64,000 nucleotides of DNA from Acidobacteriaceae bacterium (GTDB lineage: Bacteria; Acidobacteriota; Terriglobia; Terriglobales; Acidobacteriaceae), in assembly GCA_003131315.1 (NCBI GenBank), contig PKUV01000059.1, positions 49,934 through 113,933 on the forward strand, read 5' to 3'. Shown one piece after another: positions 34,635 to 42,737 of this stretch. Made by a program: the position numbers and the translations under genes. The stretch's first letter is position 1; every line of letters starts with the position of its first letter. Below the pieces are notes generated by a model that was not told where the DNA came from, searched no databases, and saw only the letters and a program-made list of their open reading frames with translations.

Positions 34635-36272
34635 TCAAATCACCACCGCTTCCTTATATTCTCCGTACACCTTTCGCATCGCGTCCGAAATTTCGCCCAC
34701 CGTGGCATTCGCCTCCACTGCCGCCAGTATCCGAGGCATTAGATTGTCTCCCGAGCGCGCCGTGTCTTCGACCGACTGGATCGCGGCTTGCCAGGTCGCG
34801 ACATTGCGCTTGGCGCGCAGCGCACGCAACCGCTCCACCTGTTTCGGCTCCAGCGCGGGATCAATCCGCTGAATCGGCACCGCCTTCTCTGCGTCCACCT
34901 GCACCTGGAACCGGTTCACGCCGACCACCACCGCCTCCAGTCGATCCACCGCCTGCTGATATTCGTACGCCGCGTTCTGAATCTCCTGCTGCACATATCC
35001 GCGTTCGATCGCTTTGAGCATCCCGCCCATGGCTTCGATTTTTTCGAGATAATCGCTGGCTCGCTTTTCGATTTCGCTGGTCAGCGATTCGACGTAATAC
35101 GACCCCGCCAGCGGATCCACCGTCTGCGGCGCGCCCGACTCAAACGCGATCACCTGCTGCGTGCGCAGCGCGATCCGCGCCGACGCCTCGGTGGGCAATG
35201 CCAGCGCCTCGTCAAACGAATTCGTGTGCAGAGACTGCGTCCCGCCGAGCACTGCCGCCATCGCCTGGATCGCCGTCCGCACAATGTTGTTCTCCGGTTG
35301 CTGCGCCGTCAGCGTGGAACCGGCCGTCTGCGCGTGGAAGCGCAGCATCCACGATTTTGGATTCTTCGCCTTGAACCGGTCGCGCATGATCTTCGCCCAC
35401 ATCCGCCGCGCGGCGCGGAACTTCGCGACCTCCTCGAGAAAATTACTGTGGGCATTGAAGAAGAAGGAGAGCCGCGGAGCGAACTGGTCAACATCGAGGC
35501 CCGCCCGAATCGCCGCTTCCACATACGCGATCCCGTTGCCCAGCGTGAAGGCGACTTCCTGCACCGCCGTCGATCCCGCCTCTCGCATGTGATAGCCGGA
35601 GATCGAGATCGTGTTCCACTCGGGCACGTTTTCCTTCGACCAGGCAAAAATGTCGGTGATGATGCGCATCGCCTGCTGCGGCGGATAAATATACGTTCCG
35701 CGCGCGATGTATTCCTTGAGCACATCGTTCTGCACCGTGCCGGAGAGCTTACGAATGTCCCTGCCCTGCCGCCGCGCCACGGCCACGTACAACGCCAGAA
35801 GAATCGACGCCGTAGCATTGATGGTCATCGATGTTGAAATCGCGGTCAGGTCAATGCCATCGAACAGCCGCTGCATGTCTTCGATTGAATCGATCGCCAC
35901 GCCGACTTTGCCAACTTCTCCCACGGCCAGCGGATGGTCCGAATCCAGCCCAATCTGCGTCGGCAAATCAAATGCCACCGATAGCCCAGTCGTTCCGTTC
36001 GCGAGCAGATATTTGTAACGCTTGTTCGACTCCTCGGCATCGCCCATGCCTGCATACTGGCGCATCGTCCACAGGCGGCCGCGGTACATCGTGGCCTGCA
36101 CGCCGCGCGTGTACGGAAACTCCCCCGGATACCCCGCATCGCGCTCATAGTCCCACGCCGCAAGATCCACGGGCGTGTAGAGGGGGCGTACGGGGATGTG
36201 AGAAGACGTCTCTTCGTTCGGGAGGCGGGCTGCCCGCTTGGTTGTGGATTCGACCGTCTTCAGTTCCGTCAT
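34635..36272 (-). CDS. Methylmalonyl-CoA mutase large-subunit catalytic domain
   Basis: A 545-residue protein covering the substrate-binding barrel of adenosylcobalamin-dependent acyl-CoA mutases, which interconvert succinyl-CoA and methylmalonyl-CoA. Blocks: [20 protein letters not shown] (with the Tyr typical of methylmalonyl-CoA mutase), [40 protein letters not shown] and [15 protein letters not shown]. The cobalamin-binding domain (DxHxxG) is not in this protein, so a separate small subunit is required; none is in the window. Substrate could also be isobutyryl-CoA or a relative. Confidence 0.9.
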   Translation of the reverse strand: MTELKTVESTTKRAARLPNEETSSHIPVRPLYTPVDLAAWDYERDAGYPGEFPYTRGVQATMYRGRLWTMRQYAGMGDAEESNKRYKYLLANGTTGLSVAFDLPTQIGLDSDHPLAVGEVGKVGVAIDSIEDMQRLFDGIDLTAISTSMTINATASILLALYVAVARRQGRDIRKLSGTVQNDVLKEYIARGTYIYPPQQAMRIITDIFAWSKENVPEWNTISISGYHMREAGSTAVQEVAFTLGNGIAYVEAAIRAGLDVDQFAPRLSFFFNAHSNFLEEVAKFRAARRMWAKIMRDRFKAKNPKSWMLRFHAQTAGSTLTAQQPENNIVRTAIQAMAAVLGGTQSLHTNSFDEALALPTEASARIALRTQQVIAFESGAPQTVDPLAGSYYVESLTSEIEKRASDYLEKIEAMGGMLKAIERGYVQQEIQNAAYEYQQAVDRLEAVVVGVNRFQVQVDAEKAVPIQRIDPALEPKQVERLRALRAKRNVATWQAAIQSVEDTARSGDNLMPRILAAVEANATVGEISDAMRKVYGEYKEAVVI

Positions 36273-36286
36273 ATTGCCCTGCCCTT

Positions 36287-36335
36287 CTTAGCTCATGGCT
36301 CTTGGCTTTTGGCTCTTAGCTTTTAGCTCTTCGCT
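36287..36335. repeat. TTTTAGCTCTTAGC-type repeat, copy E
   Basis: A run of CTTGGC, TTTTGGC, CTTAGC and TTTTAGC units between the mutase start and the 113-residue gene. The latter's stop codon (TAA) is read from the repeat, as are its last residues RAKS. Confidence 0.65.
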
Positions 36336-36657
36336 TTACTCGCCAGAACGAACTCAGGCCGAACCAGGTGAACGAAGCCGTGAAGCATATCGCGAGCACC
36401 AACCGCCCCGGTCCAGTCGCGTGGCCAGCCTGGTACTTCCCGTACTCGCGCATGCCAGCCAGCGCCCCGATCCCGGCAATCGCCAAAAACATGAACCCGG
36501 TCACTTCCAGCCAGAGTTGGTGCAGCACCCGCTCGAAAGAACGCGCCGTCGTGCGGATCGCCGTCAGCACCGCCCGGCCCGTCCGGCTGCGCGCCAGCAT
36601 GTTGGCGGCCACACGGTAAATCAGCTTGATTTTTCTCGCCGCTTGGCCGTCGATCAT
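36316..36657 (-). CDS. Small inner-membrane protein of unknown function
   Basis: A 113-residue protein with a basic amphipathic N-terminus (IDGQAARKIKLIYRVAANM) and two hydrophobic helices, TGFMFLAIAGIGALAGM and GRLVLAICFTASFTWFGL. Nothing catalytic is visible. It lies just upstream of the mutase gene on the same strand, with a 43-base gap occupied by a repeat. Its final residues come from that repeat. Confidence 0.65.
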   Translation of the reverse strand: MIDGQAARKIKLIYRVAANMLARSRTGRAVLTAIRTTARSFERVLHQLWLEVTGFMFLAIAGIGALAGMREYGKYQAGHATGPGRLVLAICFTASFTWFGLSSFWRVKRRAKS

Positions 36658-36756
36658 CTGTCGATTTTAGCAGCGGCCGGGCGTACAATGACGATGGGCG
36701 GGATCACCACCACTTGTGATGTCCCCCATCAGCGGCGTCCGATTCCAGGGGGACTC

Positions 36757-37044
36757 GTGGATCAGCAACTGAAGCAGCTCATGAAAGAACTCGGAGAAGC
36801 GATCAACGAGTCTCTGTCCGATTCCGAATCGATCGCCGAAGTGGTGGGCCGCATCAAGGAAGGCGGCTACGACATTTTCCTCGTTCTCGAAGCCACCATC
36901 GGCGTCAGCAAGCAAGGCGAACACACCACCGACAAGACTTCCCTGGTCTCCACCCTCAGCACCAATGCCGAACTCAAGATCAGCGATCAGGATCTGAAGT
37001 TTCTCAAGTCCCTCCGCATCAAGATCGACGACGAAGGCGAGTAG
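36757..37044 (+). CDS. Small conserved hypothetical protein (95 aa)
   Basis: A 95-residue acidic, helical protein: DQQLKQLMKELGEAINESL, then SIAEVVGRIKEGGYDIFLVL and a C-terminal LKFLKSLRIKID. I start at the GTG at 36757, which follows AGGGGGA by 3 bases; an ATG at 36688 is in frame but its extension is not protein-like. It is divergent from the small membrane protein. I do not recognise a named family. Confidence 0.65.
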   Translation: MDQQLKQLMKELGEAINESLSDSESIAEVVGRIKEGGYDIFLVLEATIGVSKQGEHTTDKTSLVSTLSTNAELKISDQDLKFLKSLRIKIDDEGE

Positions 37045-37048
37045 AAAT

Positions 37049-37171
37049 GGTCCGACCCTCAGGGACTCAAGAGGGAGAACTGGGCCGTCCCTCCGGGACT
37101 TGAATCGTTTCTTCCATGTTTCCCAGCGCTGAAGCGCTGGGCTAAGCTGGTTCGCCCCGCCGGGGCTGGTT
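37049..37171. repeat. Interspersed multi-hairpin repeat with CCCAGCGCTGAAGCGCTGGG, copy 2
   Basis: It has the same order of hairpins as the copy at 16078-16204: GACCCTCAGGGACTC, GTCCCTCCGGGAC, CCCAGCGCTGAAGCGCTGGG and CGCCCCGCCGGGGC. It follows the 95-residue gene by 4 bases. Confidence 0.75.
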
Positions 37172-37226
37172 CTGAAAACTCCCCCTGAGACCCTCCCGCA
37201 CTGTGCTACGATTTTGCCCGACCGCC

Positions 37227-38207
37227 ATGAACCGCTATTTCCCTCTCGCGCTTCTGCTCTTGCTCTGTGCCGCGCTGCTCTTTGCTTCGCCGCTTTGGGC
37301 CCAAGCCGTTCCCACCTTCGTCGGAGTGCGCACCTTTCTTGGCGCGCCTTATGTCACCAACCTCGAAAAGCTCGATGCCGACTTCGCCGTCCTCGGCGTG
37401 CCGTTCGACGAGGGCACATGGGGACAACCCGGCGAACGTTACGGCCCGCGCGACATGCGCGAAGCCTCGCAGGAATATAACCACGATCTGACCGAAGGCT
37501 TCTACTACATCGACGGCGACCGCACCGTACTCAAAGGTAAGCGCTGGGCCGATGTTGGCGATATTGCGATCATGCCCACCGTGCCGGCGCAGACCAACGA
37601 CCAAGTCACGGCAGCGGTAAAGACGATCCTCGCCCACAAGGCGTTCCCCATTGTGATTGGCGGCGATCACAGCATCACCTACCCGTCGCTGCGCGCCTTC
37701 AACCAGCCTCTCACCCTCATCCACATTGACGCGCACCTCGACACCTGGAACGGCGCGCCGGGCAACCTCGATCACGCGTCGTGGGTTCTGCGCGCCGCTC
37801 AACTTCCGCATGTCACGAAGATCATCCAGATCGGCATGCGCGGCCTGGCCAACGATCCCGAGGCCGTGGGCAATGCCCGCAAGCTGCACACGCAAATCAT
37901 CACCGCCGAGGAACTGCACCGCCGCGGCGTCGCCTGGGTCCTTTCCCAGATCGCCCCCACGGGCAACATCTACGTCACCTTCGACGTCGATTCCATGGAT
38001 CCCACGCTTGCCCCCGGCACCGGCACGCTCGAACCGGGCGGACTCAGCTTCGCCGAGATCGACGACCTCCTGATGAGCATCCCCACCAAGGGAAAACTGG
38101 TTGGCCTCGACATCATGGAAGTCAACCCGCTACGCGATTCGAGCGGACGCACCGCGCAAACTGCCATCCGCTTGATGGTCGACATGCTCGGAGCGGCGTT
38201 TCACTGA
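37227..38207 (+). CDS. Agmatinase/arginase-family protein with a signal peptide
   Basis: A 326-residue ureohydrolase-fold protein with all manganese ligands: GGDHSITYP, HIDAHLDTW and DVDSMDPTLAPGTGT. Agmatinases split agmatine to putrescine and urea. The N-terminus MNRYFPLALLLLLCAALLF to SPLWAQA is a strong signal peptide, which is unusual because most family members are cytoplasmic. I start at the ATG at 37227. Substrate specificity (agmatine, guanidinobutyrate or other) is not decided by these motifs. Confidence 0.87.
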   Translation: MNRYFPLALLLLLCAALLFASPLWAQAVPTFVGVRTFLGAPYVTNLEKLDADFAVLGVPFDEGTWGQPGERYGPRDMREASQEYNHDLTEGFYYIDGDRTVLKGKRWADVGDIAIMPTVPAQTNDQVTAAVKTILAHKAFPIVIGGDHSITYPSLRAFNQPLTLIHIDAHLDTWNGAPGNLDHASWVLRAAQLPHVTKIIQIGMRGLANDPEAVGNARKLHTQIITAEELHRRGVAWVLSQIAPTGNIYVTFDVDSMDPTLAPGTGTLEPGGLSFAEIDDLLMSIPTKGKLVGLDIMEVNPLRDSSGRTAQTAIRLMVDMLGAAFH

Positions 38208-38609
38208 GAAGCGTAGCCTTCTGGGAAGGTTCTTTTTTCGTAGCTCGAAGCTCGTAGCTCGCCGCTGCCGAGCTTCGCTCGGCTGGACAGCCGAGGGCGG
38301 CTGTCCCCACGTGTTTCGTTCTGATACCGGCGTTCCGAGCAAAATTTTCCGATTTCCCACAAAATTTTCCCCTTCCCCAAATAGGAAAAATCTTGCAGGT
38401 GAGGTCTTTCGGTCTGTTAGAATAGATTTTTCCTCACCTAAGTGGCCGCTTAGCAGCATCTTAAGAGTGTAGCGCCTTCGTCGAAAATGGCCTTCGGCGT
38501 GCACTTCAGGAGTCAGAAGTGTTCGTCCTTCGGCCCGTCTCCCGCGGTCTTTAAAGTGCTAGTTCGTGGGACTGACTACTTCTTTTGGCAAGGCTAGGCA
38601 GGTAGCTAC
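38208..38609. other. Gene-free 402-base stretch with a candidate operator
   Basis: It holds a GGACAGCCG palindrome (38284-38306), two CAAAATTTTCC runs (near 38340-38370), a possible -10 TAGAAT near 38419 within an AGGTGAGG...CCTCACCT inverted repeat (arms 38397 and 38432), and a GCGCCTTCG...CTTCGGCGTGC hairpin near 38470. The inverted repeat around a promoter-like element could be an operator for the TonB-C gene downstream. I see no tRNA or known riboswitch. Confidence 0.4.
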
Positions 38610-39668
38610 ATGAGGGTGCCGGACATGGATTTCCAGGCTTCACAATTGACGCTAGGCCTTCTTCCCGAGCCTCGTACCCGTTGGGAGAAGTTCGTTCTCA
38701 GTTATGGCGTGCAGTCGATAGTGGTGGCGTTCTTCGTGATTGCTGCCATCGTATACCCCGAAGTTCTTGTGTTGCCGGTGCACGACTACCACTTCGTAAG
38801 TCTGGTCAGCACTCCGCCCCCGGTTCCACAGGCTCCGGCGCCGGTCAAGCATTTTGCCGTGCCAAAGATCGTCGAACCGGTAACGCCGCGGCCCGAAGCT
38901 ATGCGCGTTCCCTCCGAATTGGTCCGGAAAAAGCCTCCAGTTCCCGACGAGGCGCCCAAGGTCACGCTGGCTGCCAAGAAAGAACTTCTGCCGGACGCGA
39001 AGCCGCTGATCCCCAGGCCGCCGGTCAAGACGAATGTGTTCTCCACAGGCAGCTCGGCAACGCCAACCATGGCGGCCGCGCCGCAGAAAGTACAAACGGG
39101 TGGATTTGGCGATCCCAACGGCGTGCCCGCTTCGGATAATCACGGCCGTCCGATTACGATCGCGCAGGCAGGCTCGTTTAACATGCCCTCCGGCCCAGGC
39201 TATGGCAACGGCACCGGCGGAGCGCACGGCGCCCGCGGGGTGGTTGCGAGCACCGGGTTTGGCAGCGGCGTCGCTACCGGCAACAGTTCCGGCCCGGTTT
39301 CCGGCTCGCGCGGTACGGTTCGCCAAGGCGGCTTCGGAGACGCCGACGTCGCAGCCGCTTCTCAGCCCAAAACCAAGTCCGCCGAACCCGTCGTCAAAAC
39401 CTCGCCGGCTGAGATCACATTCAAGCCCCGTCCGGTTTACACTGATGAAGGGCGTCAGCTTAAAATTGAGGGCGAGGTTCTGCTCGAGGTTGTGTTTTCA
39501 GCGACCGGGCAGATTCGCGTCGTGAAGGTGGTGCATGGTCTCGGTCATGGGCTGGACGAGTCGGCGGTTCGCGCCGCGGAAAAAATTCAGTTTAAGCCCG
39601 CCCTGAAAGACGGCCACCCCGCTGATTTCGAGGCGGTGTTGCACATCGTGTTTCAACTCGTATCGTAG
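38610..39668 (+). CDS. TonB-family protein (C-terminal TonB domain)
   Basis: A 352-residue protein: one N-terminal membrane anchor (about 30-55, SIVVAFFVIAAIVYPEVLVL), a Pro-rich periplasmic spacer (PPPVPQAPAPV and so on, about 70-140), a Gly/Ser-rich stretch (about 180-235), and a TonB-C domain (about 265-352, KPRPVYTDEGRQLKIEGEVL then SAVRAAEKIQFKPAL). TonB proteins transmit proton-motive force to outer-membrane receptors. No ExbB/ExbD is adjacent, so its energising partner is elsewhere. An ATG at 38625 is an alternative start. Confidence 0.87.
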   Translation: MRVPDMDFQASQLTLGLLPEPRTRWEKFVLSYGVQSIVVAFFVIAAIVYPEVLVLPVHDYHFVSLVSTPPPVPQAPAPVKHFAVPKIVEPVTPRPEAMRVPSELVRKKPPVPDEAPKVTLAAKKELLPDAKPLIPRPPVKTNVFSTGSSATPTMAAAPQKVQTGGFGDPNGVPASDNHGRPITIAQAGSFNMPSGPGYGNGTGGAHGARGVVASTGFGSGVATGNSSGPVSGSRGTVRQGGFGDADVAAASQPKTKSAEPVVKTSPAEITFKPRPVYTDEGRQLKIEGEVLLEVVFSATGQIRVVKVVHGLGHGLDESAVRAAEKIQFKPALKDGHPADFEAVLHIVFQLVS

Positions 39669-39687
39669 GTCACGCATCGTAGGTAGA

Positions 39688-41439
39688 ATGAAACAAACAA
39701 AAATGTTGCGCTCCCGATTCGTACTCTTTACGCTCTCCCTGGTCTGCTGCGCCTCGTCTCTGTTCGCTCAGACTCCGCCGGAACCCCAGCTCTCCACCCG
39801 CGACGCCGCCGCCACCCAACAGGCTGCCGCCGCCGCCAGCAGCTTCGACCAGGTTGTCGATCGAGCGGTTGAGCGCGAACATTTCTTCATGGCCCAGATG
39901 AAGCAACTTCATCCCCTGGTGGAAACTTATCTCCAGAATCTGAAGGAAGACAAAGACCTCGGCGCTCCCGTCCCCACCAGCGACGTGTACTTCCTTGGCC
40001 GATTGGATATGAGCGAGGGTACCGATGACCGCACTTTCACCTCGCCCACCACTGCCGGCCTCGGCAAACGCATGCTCAGCAAACTGAGCGACGTTTATTC
40101 CATGAAATTCCTGCCCCTGGGCTTTGCCCAGATGGTGGTCCTCGATCAGGATTTTCAGCGCAGGTATTACGACTTCACTTTCGTCCGCCGCGAGTTCCTC
40201 GGCGAAGTACGCTGCGTCGTCATGGACGTCGCCCCCAAGAAAGACTCCGGCAAGGGCCGGTTCCTCGGCCGCATCTGGATCGAGGACCAGGACTACAACA
40301 TCGTCCGCTTCAACGGCACTTACTATCCTCATCCGCGAGCCAGTTATTACCTGCACTTTGACAGCTGGCGCCAGAACCTCCGCCCCGGCGTCTGGCTGCC
40401 TTCGCTGATTTATTCCGAGGAGTCCGATCTCAAATATCGCCTCGGTCAGACGCTTCACTACAAGGCGCAGACGCGGCTCTGGGGCTACAACCTGAAGGAT
40501 CTCCGCCGCAACTCTGAGTTCACTGAGATCACCGTCGACGCTCCCCAGTCGGTCCATGACCAGAGTCAGAAAGCCCAGGATGCTACGCCCATCGAAGCCC
40601 AGCGTGCGTGGGAACGTCAGGCTGAAATCAACGTGATTGACCGCCTGCAGCAGATCGGCCTGATCGCGCCGGAAGGCGAAATCGACAAGGTGCTACAGAC
40701 CGTCGTCAACAACGTGATGGTCACCAATAACCTCGACATTCAACCCGAGATCAAGTGCCGCGTGCTGCTGACCACGCCGCTCGAGTCCTTCACCATTGGC
40801 CACACCATCGTCATGAGCCGCGGCATGATTGACGTGCTGCCCGACGAAGCAGCCCTGGCCATGATTCTGACCCACGAACTGGCGCACATCGTGCTCGGCC
40901 ATCACCTCAATACCAAGCTCGCCTTCAACGACCGCATGTTCTTTCCCGATGAACGCACCTTCGAGCGCATGGATTTCGCTCGCGATCGCGGCGAAGAAGA
41001 AGCCGCCGACAAGAAAGCCATCGAACTGCTCAACAACTCGCCCTACAAGGACAAGCTCAGCAACGCCGGCTTGTTCCTCAAAGCGGTCCAGGCCCGCGCT
41101 CCGCAATTGAAGAACCTGATCCGGGCGCACCTGGGCGACAGCCTGCTCAATGGCAACGCCACCAGGATGTCGTCTTTGATGACCGCCTCGCCGCAATTCG
41201 ACCCGAAGAAGGCCGACCAGGTCGCGGCGCTTCCGCTCGGTGGCCGGGTCAAGGTCGACCCGTGGAACAATCAACTGGAATTGATCAAGACCAAGCCCGT
41301 CGCCATCACCACCGCGGCCGAGAAGATGCCCTTCGAAGTCACGCCCTTCTTCCCGTTCCTCACCAGGCTCGTCACCACCGCTCCAGGAAAAACGGCTCCG
41401 GCGCCGGAGAAAACGGAGGCAGCTCCGACGGGGCAGTAA
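39688..41439 (+). CDS. Exported M48-family metalloprotease
   Basis: A 583-residue protein with a signal peptide (to about FAQTPP), an N-terminal region of unknown fold (about 45-270, with repeated FLGRIWIEDQDYNIVRF-like strands), then a peptidase M48 domain: HTIVMSRGMIDVLPDEAAL, zinc motif ILTHELAHIVLGHH and the third ligand in EEEAADKKAIELL. It follows the TonB gene by 19 bases and is probably co-transcribed. M48 enzymes at the envelope often degrade misfolded proteins; the target is unknown. Confidence 0.88.
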   Translation: MKQTKMLRSRFVLFTLSLVCCASSLFAQTPPEPQLSTRDAAATQQAAAAASSFDQVVDRAVEREHFFMAQMKQLHPLVETYLQNLKEDKDLGAPVPTSDVYFLGRLDMSEGTDDRTFTSPTTAGLGKRMLSKLSDVYSMKFLPLGFAQMVVLDQDFQRRYYDFTFVRREFLGEVRCVVMDVAPKKDSGKGRFLGRIWIEDQDYNIVRFNGTYYPHPRASYYLHFDSWRQNLRPGVWLPSLIYSEESDLKYRLGQTLHYKAQTRLWGYNLKDLRRNSEFTEITVDAPQSVHDQSQKAQDATPIEAQRAWERQAEINVIDRLQQIGLIAPEGEIDKVLQTVVNNVMVTNNLDIQPEIKCRVLLTTPLESFTIGHTIVMSRGMIDVLPDEAALAMILTHELAHIVLGHHLNTKLAFNDRMFFPDERTFERMDFARDRGEEEAADKKAIELLNNSPYKDKLSNAGLFLKAVQARAPQLKNLIRAHLGDSLLNGNATRMSSLMTASPQFDPKKADQVAALPLGGRVKVDPWNNQLELIKTKPVAITTAAEKMPFEVTPFFPFLTRLVTTAPGKTAPAPEKTEAAPTGQ

Positions 41440-41441
41440 GA

Positions 41442-41577
41442 AGGCTTTTGGCTTTTGGCTTTTGGCTGTCAGAAATGGGTCGCATCGCCGTACACCCAGC
41501 ACTCACTTCTGGCGTTTTTCAACCAACTGCCGGCACCAGGAGGTACAAGCTAAGAGCCAAAAGCTAAGAGCCAATTG
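41442..41577. repeat. TTTTAGCTCTTAGC-type repeats in inverted pair (copies F and G)
   Basis: Copy F (41442-41469) has CTTTTGG units. Copy G (41548-41577) has the complement in AAGCTAAGAGCCAAAAGC order. They form a long stem after the protease stop. No gene in the 41440-41690 stretch. Confidence 0.6.
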
Positions 41578-41690
41578 GCCTCGATCATGGCACGCAGATA
41601 GTCGAGCGGCAAAAATTCAAAGCGGGAGAGAACGGCAGAAAAAATCAGGGAAAGCCCCCTGCCAGGCGCAGCGGGGCTTGATCTTGCAGG

Positions 41691-41864
41691 CTATTGCGGT
41701 TGCGCCATGCTGCTTCCGACTTGCGAAAATACGTTGTTGGCGTTGCCGCCGATCAGTTTGACCGTGCCAATGACGATCACCAGGATTACCGCGAGCATCA
41801 CGGCGTATTCGGCGACATCTTGCCCGCTCTCCTCAGCCCAAAGTTGACGGATTGCTTTAATCAC
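41691..41864 (-). CDS. Flp-family type IVb pilin
   Basis: A 57-residue Flp pilin precursor: short leader (MIKAIRQLWAEES), then GQDVAEYAVMLAVILVIVIG, the prepilin-peptidase processing site (after Gly) and N-terminal helix of type IVb pilins. The rest is a short tail. I start at the GTG at 41864 because GAGGGGG lies about 6 bases upstream; a TTG at 41879 would add 5 residues. No Tad assembly genes (cpaA, rcp, tad) are nearby, so the pilus machinery must lie elsewhere. Confidence 0.85.
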   Translation of the reverse strand: MIKAIRQLWAEESGQDVAEYAVMLAVILVIVIGTVKLIGGNANNVFSQVGSSMAQPQ

Positions 41865-42047
41865 TGTTTGCCCCCTCAATCGACGACACGCCCGAGCTTT
41901 GCTGATCTCCGGTACAGTACTTCGCCGTCGTGTGATTATAAAAGTATCGTGAACGGTCCCCTCTACCCAATAGCACAGCGGTGACCTGGGATAGCACTAT
42001 CGTGCCATGAACTCAGGGGTTCCCCTTAGATCCCGCCAACCTGTAGA

Positions 42048-42737
42048 TTACACAATCGTTTTCAGCGGAAGCCCCTGGTTGACGGCGAACAGCGCCAGCT
42101 CCAGGCGGGTAGAAACCCCCAGTTTGTCGAAGATATTGCTGAGGTGGTGCTTCACCGTATCCTCGCTGATTTTGAAGTACTCGGCGATTTCCCGGTTGGC
42201 ATAGCCTGCGACCACTGCGGAGACGATCTCCAGTTCCCGCGGCGTCAGCCCGAATTTCTTCTGTTTCGATTCCTCGTTCGTACTCTGCATGAGGTTGCGC
42301 AGGTACTGCACCAGATTCGAGACGCTGTCCCGCCCCACCCAGTACTCCCCGGCCATCACCGCATGAATGCTCTTCAGCAACAGTTGCGTGGCGGAATCCT
42401 TCAGCACCACGCCGCGCGCTCCCAACTGCAACGCCTCCACCACCTGCTTCTTTTCCACCGCCGCCGTCAGCAGGATGATGCGCACCGCCCCGGCCGCGCC
42501 ACCGCTCGTGTTCAGGTCGCGCAGCGCATCCAGTCCAGTGTGGTGCGGCATGGCCAGATCGAGCAGAAGAATGTCGGGCTTGATCTCCGTCGCCAACTTC
42601 ACCGCCTCGTGGCCATCGCAGGCTTCGCCCACCACTTTCATATCGTCTTCCGATTCCAGCAGGCGCCGCAGCCCGTCGCGGAAAATTGGGTGATCGTCGG
42701 CAATCACAATGCGTATGGGACGAATGCGTTTATCCAT
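42048..42737 (-). CDS. NarL/FixJ-family response regulator
   Basis: A 229-residue two-component regulator: receiver domain (about 8-125) with acidic pocket ADDHP, phospho-acceptor Asp60 in DILLLDLAMP and Lys in VLKDSA, and a LuxR-type helix-turn-helix (about 162-218, LTPRELEIVSAVVAGYANRE and VKHHLSNIFDKLGV). It is activated by the kinase encoded just upstream (overlap of 8 bases). The target genes are unknown. Confidence 0.94.
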   Translation of the reverse strand: MDKRIRPIRIVIADDHPIFRDGLRRLLESEDDMKVVGEACDGHEAVKLATEIKPDILLLDLAMPHHTGLDALRDLNTSGGAAGAVRIILLTAAVEKKQVVEALQLGARGVVLKDSATQLLLKSIHAVMAGEYWVGRDSVSNLVQYLRNLMQSTNEESKQKKFGLTPRELEIVSAVVAGYANREIAEYFKISEDTVKHHLSNIFDKLGVSTRLELALFAVNQGLPLKTIV

